From assembly GCA_022497155.1 (NCBI GenBank), contig MU385796.1:1-64000 (forward strand): a DNA stretch of 64,000 bases, written 5' to 3'. This DNA comes from Whalleya microplaca (Eukaryota > Ascomycota > Sordariomycetes > Xylariales > Xylariaceae). The translations under genes were made by a program, and so were the position numbers. Positions 61,610-64,000 of the stretch are shown in pieces (position 1 is the first letter of the stretch; the number at the start of each line of letters is the position of its first letter). A model generated the notes under the pieces. It saw nothing but the letters and a program-made list of their open reading frames with translations, was not told the origin of the DNA and did not search any database.

Positions 61610-62400
61610 AGTTCACCCTCGTAGGTCTTGTTAAGCGATCGCCTCTCACCGCGTATTCATGGCTACTTAGGTAGATGAAACTACTGATTAGCGGTAGTCG
61701 AACTACTGCACTCGTATAGTTCTTGTTCTAACTTTGAATATGCCACTGATTCCTTCGTCTCGATTACAGTAGGCTTTCAACGACACGGTGGCGCCACAGG
61801 TCGTGCTGACGCCAGCTGACAACCTGGAGTCATCCCGTCCTTTTGATACCAAGGTCCCTGACTCCCCATAGTGTGAGCGCGCGACAGCTAGGTTTCGATA
61901 TGAGGGGTTGTTTCTCTATAGCCCTCCTAGTAGTGTATCTAATCGCACCGTAGCTTGCTACCTATATCTGTACATACATTCATACAAGGTCCGTATTGTA
62001 CTGCATACTACTACTGCGTACTACTCGCAATACCCCTTTATGGTAGGATTGATACCCTGCCTGCCTGGTTCACGGCGCTAGACTGGAAGCACTTATTTTC
62101 AGAGGCACCTCTAAAAGCTCATCTAGATTTGGCATAGTCGGGGGAAGATATGGGGGTGTAATTTCAGTGCCTGGCACGGAGTATTGACTTTGTACGGACT
62201 GCAGTAACCTACAGATTACATATATAATCGAAATGATGGCTTGTGTCGATCTGTTGTCCGCCCTTTTACTAGTAGATGATAGATCTACTAGATTTGGTTA
62301 TTTCGCAGCTCAACTCCGTGGAGCAGCCTTCTTTTATTTAAAAATTTCTGCATCTCGGATAGGATGACGGAAACCTTGCATGGCCACGAGCACGCTACGT

Positions 62401-62424
62401 ACTAGTACTAGTACTAGTACTAGT
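62401..62424. repeat. ACTAGT tandem repeat, four copies
   Basis: A perfect 6-bp self-complementary unit repeated four times. Confidence 0.9.
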
Positions 62425-63742
62425 GTATGTACTGCGTAGCGCGCTGCCGTGTGCGCAGATCTATCTGTGGCGGGACGGGCGGGATTGGCGGGATTCGGCC
62501 AGGACGGCCGTTGTCGGTAATTGATGGGAAGGATCCCTTTCGGGATGGAGTCGGCTGCTACAACGGTGTGAGAGGCTTTCACGGTTTCAGCAACCGAATC
62601 CCACTTGTATAATTGCAATCATCAATGTACATACGGATTACGTGGTAGGATGCTTGTGGACCGTGATGGGCGGGAACGCGGGATGACGAGCAAGGGTATA
62701 AGTATTCCGTAATGATGGTGGATGGTGAACGGCATCACTGCATATAAGATCTGCCACTCTATCTGCTGCTACCACTGCGTACGAAGTATGTATTTGACAT
62801 AATAGTATGTACGCGATGTGCGTTTATTGCGTTCCAGGCTGGTGTCATCAGTGTGATACATACGCCTTCATTAATTCAAAAACGCTTCTAGAATATCGCC
62901 GATAGGCGCCTTATTACACCTGCATACTGTCGTATGTAAGAAAACATACATGCTTCTTAGGTAGCTGCCTGTTATTCAAAGCGCCCATTACTTACTGCCC
63001 ACACGTACTGGTATTCGCTTTCTGATGAGCTTCTACATATGTTTCCCTGAAGCATTCGTGTGGTCTCATCTCGTATATACAAGTCGTATGTTACGTGGTC
63101 GTCGACTGCACTTGAGCGTGATGGTTGTCAACCCCCACTTCTGGACCTCATGGAATGAATGGTAGAGGCGATTCTCACTGCAAATCTATGTATTTATATG
63201 GTTGGTATCTGTCGCCCTCCTTACCTATTGCGTACATACATACCTACCTACTTGGGCGTGGATGACATGGGCTGTCTGATCCAGGATGTGTTCAGCTCTG
63301 ACGCTTACCTATAATAAGCCGTGTACTTGTAGTGTCCTTCATATGTAATAATAGCAATACCGTGTACATCAGCGGCAAAGATTATACTATGTATAGCATC
63401 TTACCACGTATATGTGTAGAAAGTTATAATGTATGTACGATGCATGCTCGGCAGAAGCGCTGGCCAAGCATGTCAAGACTAATACACTGCGTACATAACG
63501 TACCCTGGCAGCCCTGGTGCGGGCGCCGGCCTACTTGATTGTATATACATACGTACAGAATGCTGGCATTCTTCTCGGCGTAATACTGAACGAAGTCGCA
63601 TCGAAAGTATTGACCTCGGCTACTGGGTAAAACAGCATCTCGGAAGCTGAGGGCATTTTCTGCAGATTTGCCATTTTCCATTTCAGGAAAAGATGATGGA
63701 TGCGTGCCTGTTGTCATGTTTCGGATTTTGAGTTAGAGTTTG

Positions 63743-63831
63743 TGGAGAGAGAGAGAGAGAGACAGGGTTCAGCCTTGTTGTATATCCCGTCCCTGTCTCT
63801 GTCTTTGTCTCTGTCTCTGTCTCTGTCTCTG
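63743..63831. repeat. paired GA and TCTCTG microsatellites
   Basis: A GA run (63743-63762) and a TCTCTG run (63791-63831) are roughly complementary and could pair across a ~28-nt spacer. Confidence 0.8.
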
Positions 63832-64000
63832 AAAGGTGAGAAAAGGGGTTGGCGGTTGGTTGGCCGTTGAAAAGAAAGAAAAGAAAAAAAAACCTACATA
63901 TGTGTAGGTATGCCACTTTCAACTGTACATGCCTTCTTTTTTATTTATTACTTGTAACCTAGCAGCCTAGCGCCTATTCAAGCTGTGCCTTATTAGTATC

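Larger units (their letters stand above)
61610..64000. other. intergenic to window end, simple repeats only
   Basis: No supported gene. It holds ACTAGT x4 at 62401-62424, GA and TCTCTG microsatellites at 63743-63831, and GTACATAC runs. Confidence 0.4.

Noticed and set aside
63424..63717. Minus-strand ORF starting MTTGTHPSSFPEMENGKSAE with a possible GTACGT donor after ~54 codons
   Set aside because: No second exon, domain or signal peptide could be found nearby; it overlaps GTATGT-rich simple sequence.

Overview
The window reads as chromosomal DNA of a filamentous ascomycete (Pezizomycotina, probably Sordariomycetes). Genes carry short introns of about 50-70 nt with GTRNGT donors. Families are typically fungal (Mto1/ApsB, GH5 with an X2 module, Aa_trans permease, Far/CTF1-like transcription factor, DUF1479 oxygenase). 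Gene-rich, GC-balanced segments alternate sharply with AT-rich blocks in which every transposon frame is riddled with stops, with C-to-T and G-to-A differences between repeat copies. That is the signature of repeat-induced point mutation (RIP). I saw no rRNA, tRNA, CRISPR or origin.

Layout. 1-2290: AT block with an LTR pair (2-475, 1175-1638). 3494-8310 (-): Mto1/ApsB microtubule-organising protein. 9537-10850: RIP-killed Tc1/mariner transposon. 12987-13469 (+): small four-exon gene resembling Mrx7. 13584-15640 (-): amino-acid permease. 17020-19473 (-): seven-exon secreted GH5 glucanase. 22328-23048 (+): DUF1993 gene with a problematic junction. 24767-25108 (-): secreted eight-cysteine protein of 93 aa. 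27010-27798 (-): deoxyribose-phosphate aldolase. 28311-30246 (-) and 31187-32982 (+): transcription factor and DUF1479 oxygenase, divergent. 33481-34812 (-): conserved hypothetical. 36282-36990 (-): ankyrin protein. 59160-61609 (+): mitochondrial transcription factor/rRNA dimethyladenosine transferase-like protein with AT-hooks.

The main discovery is 39240-58133. A two-exon minus-strand gene for a 138-aa secreted, probably GPI-anchored protein has exons at 57895-58133 and 39240-39417. Its intron holds 18.4 kb of three LTR retrotransposons nested like Russian dolls, each with its own LTR pair and target-site duplication: outer 39474-57885 (TSD GAAAC), middle 41250-55884 (TSD ACTAC), inner 44184-55679 (TSD ATAG). 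Removing the stack and one TSD restores a 60-nt intron with GTAAGT and CAG ends that keeps frame. The insertion lies nine bases past the 5' splice site. A 604-bp terminal-inverted-repeat element sits inside the middle retrotransposon. The outer element joins gag-like to integrase-like sequence with no RT seen, the middle appears gag-only, and the inner is a full Gypsy gag-pol; all are RIP-inactivated.

The host genes do not form an obvious single pathway. The divergent transcription factor/DUF1479 pair and the adjacent aldolase are the only arrangement suggesting a local regulon. Exon borders were derived by hand from splice signals and frame continuity; they are consistent but unconfirmed by transcripts.
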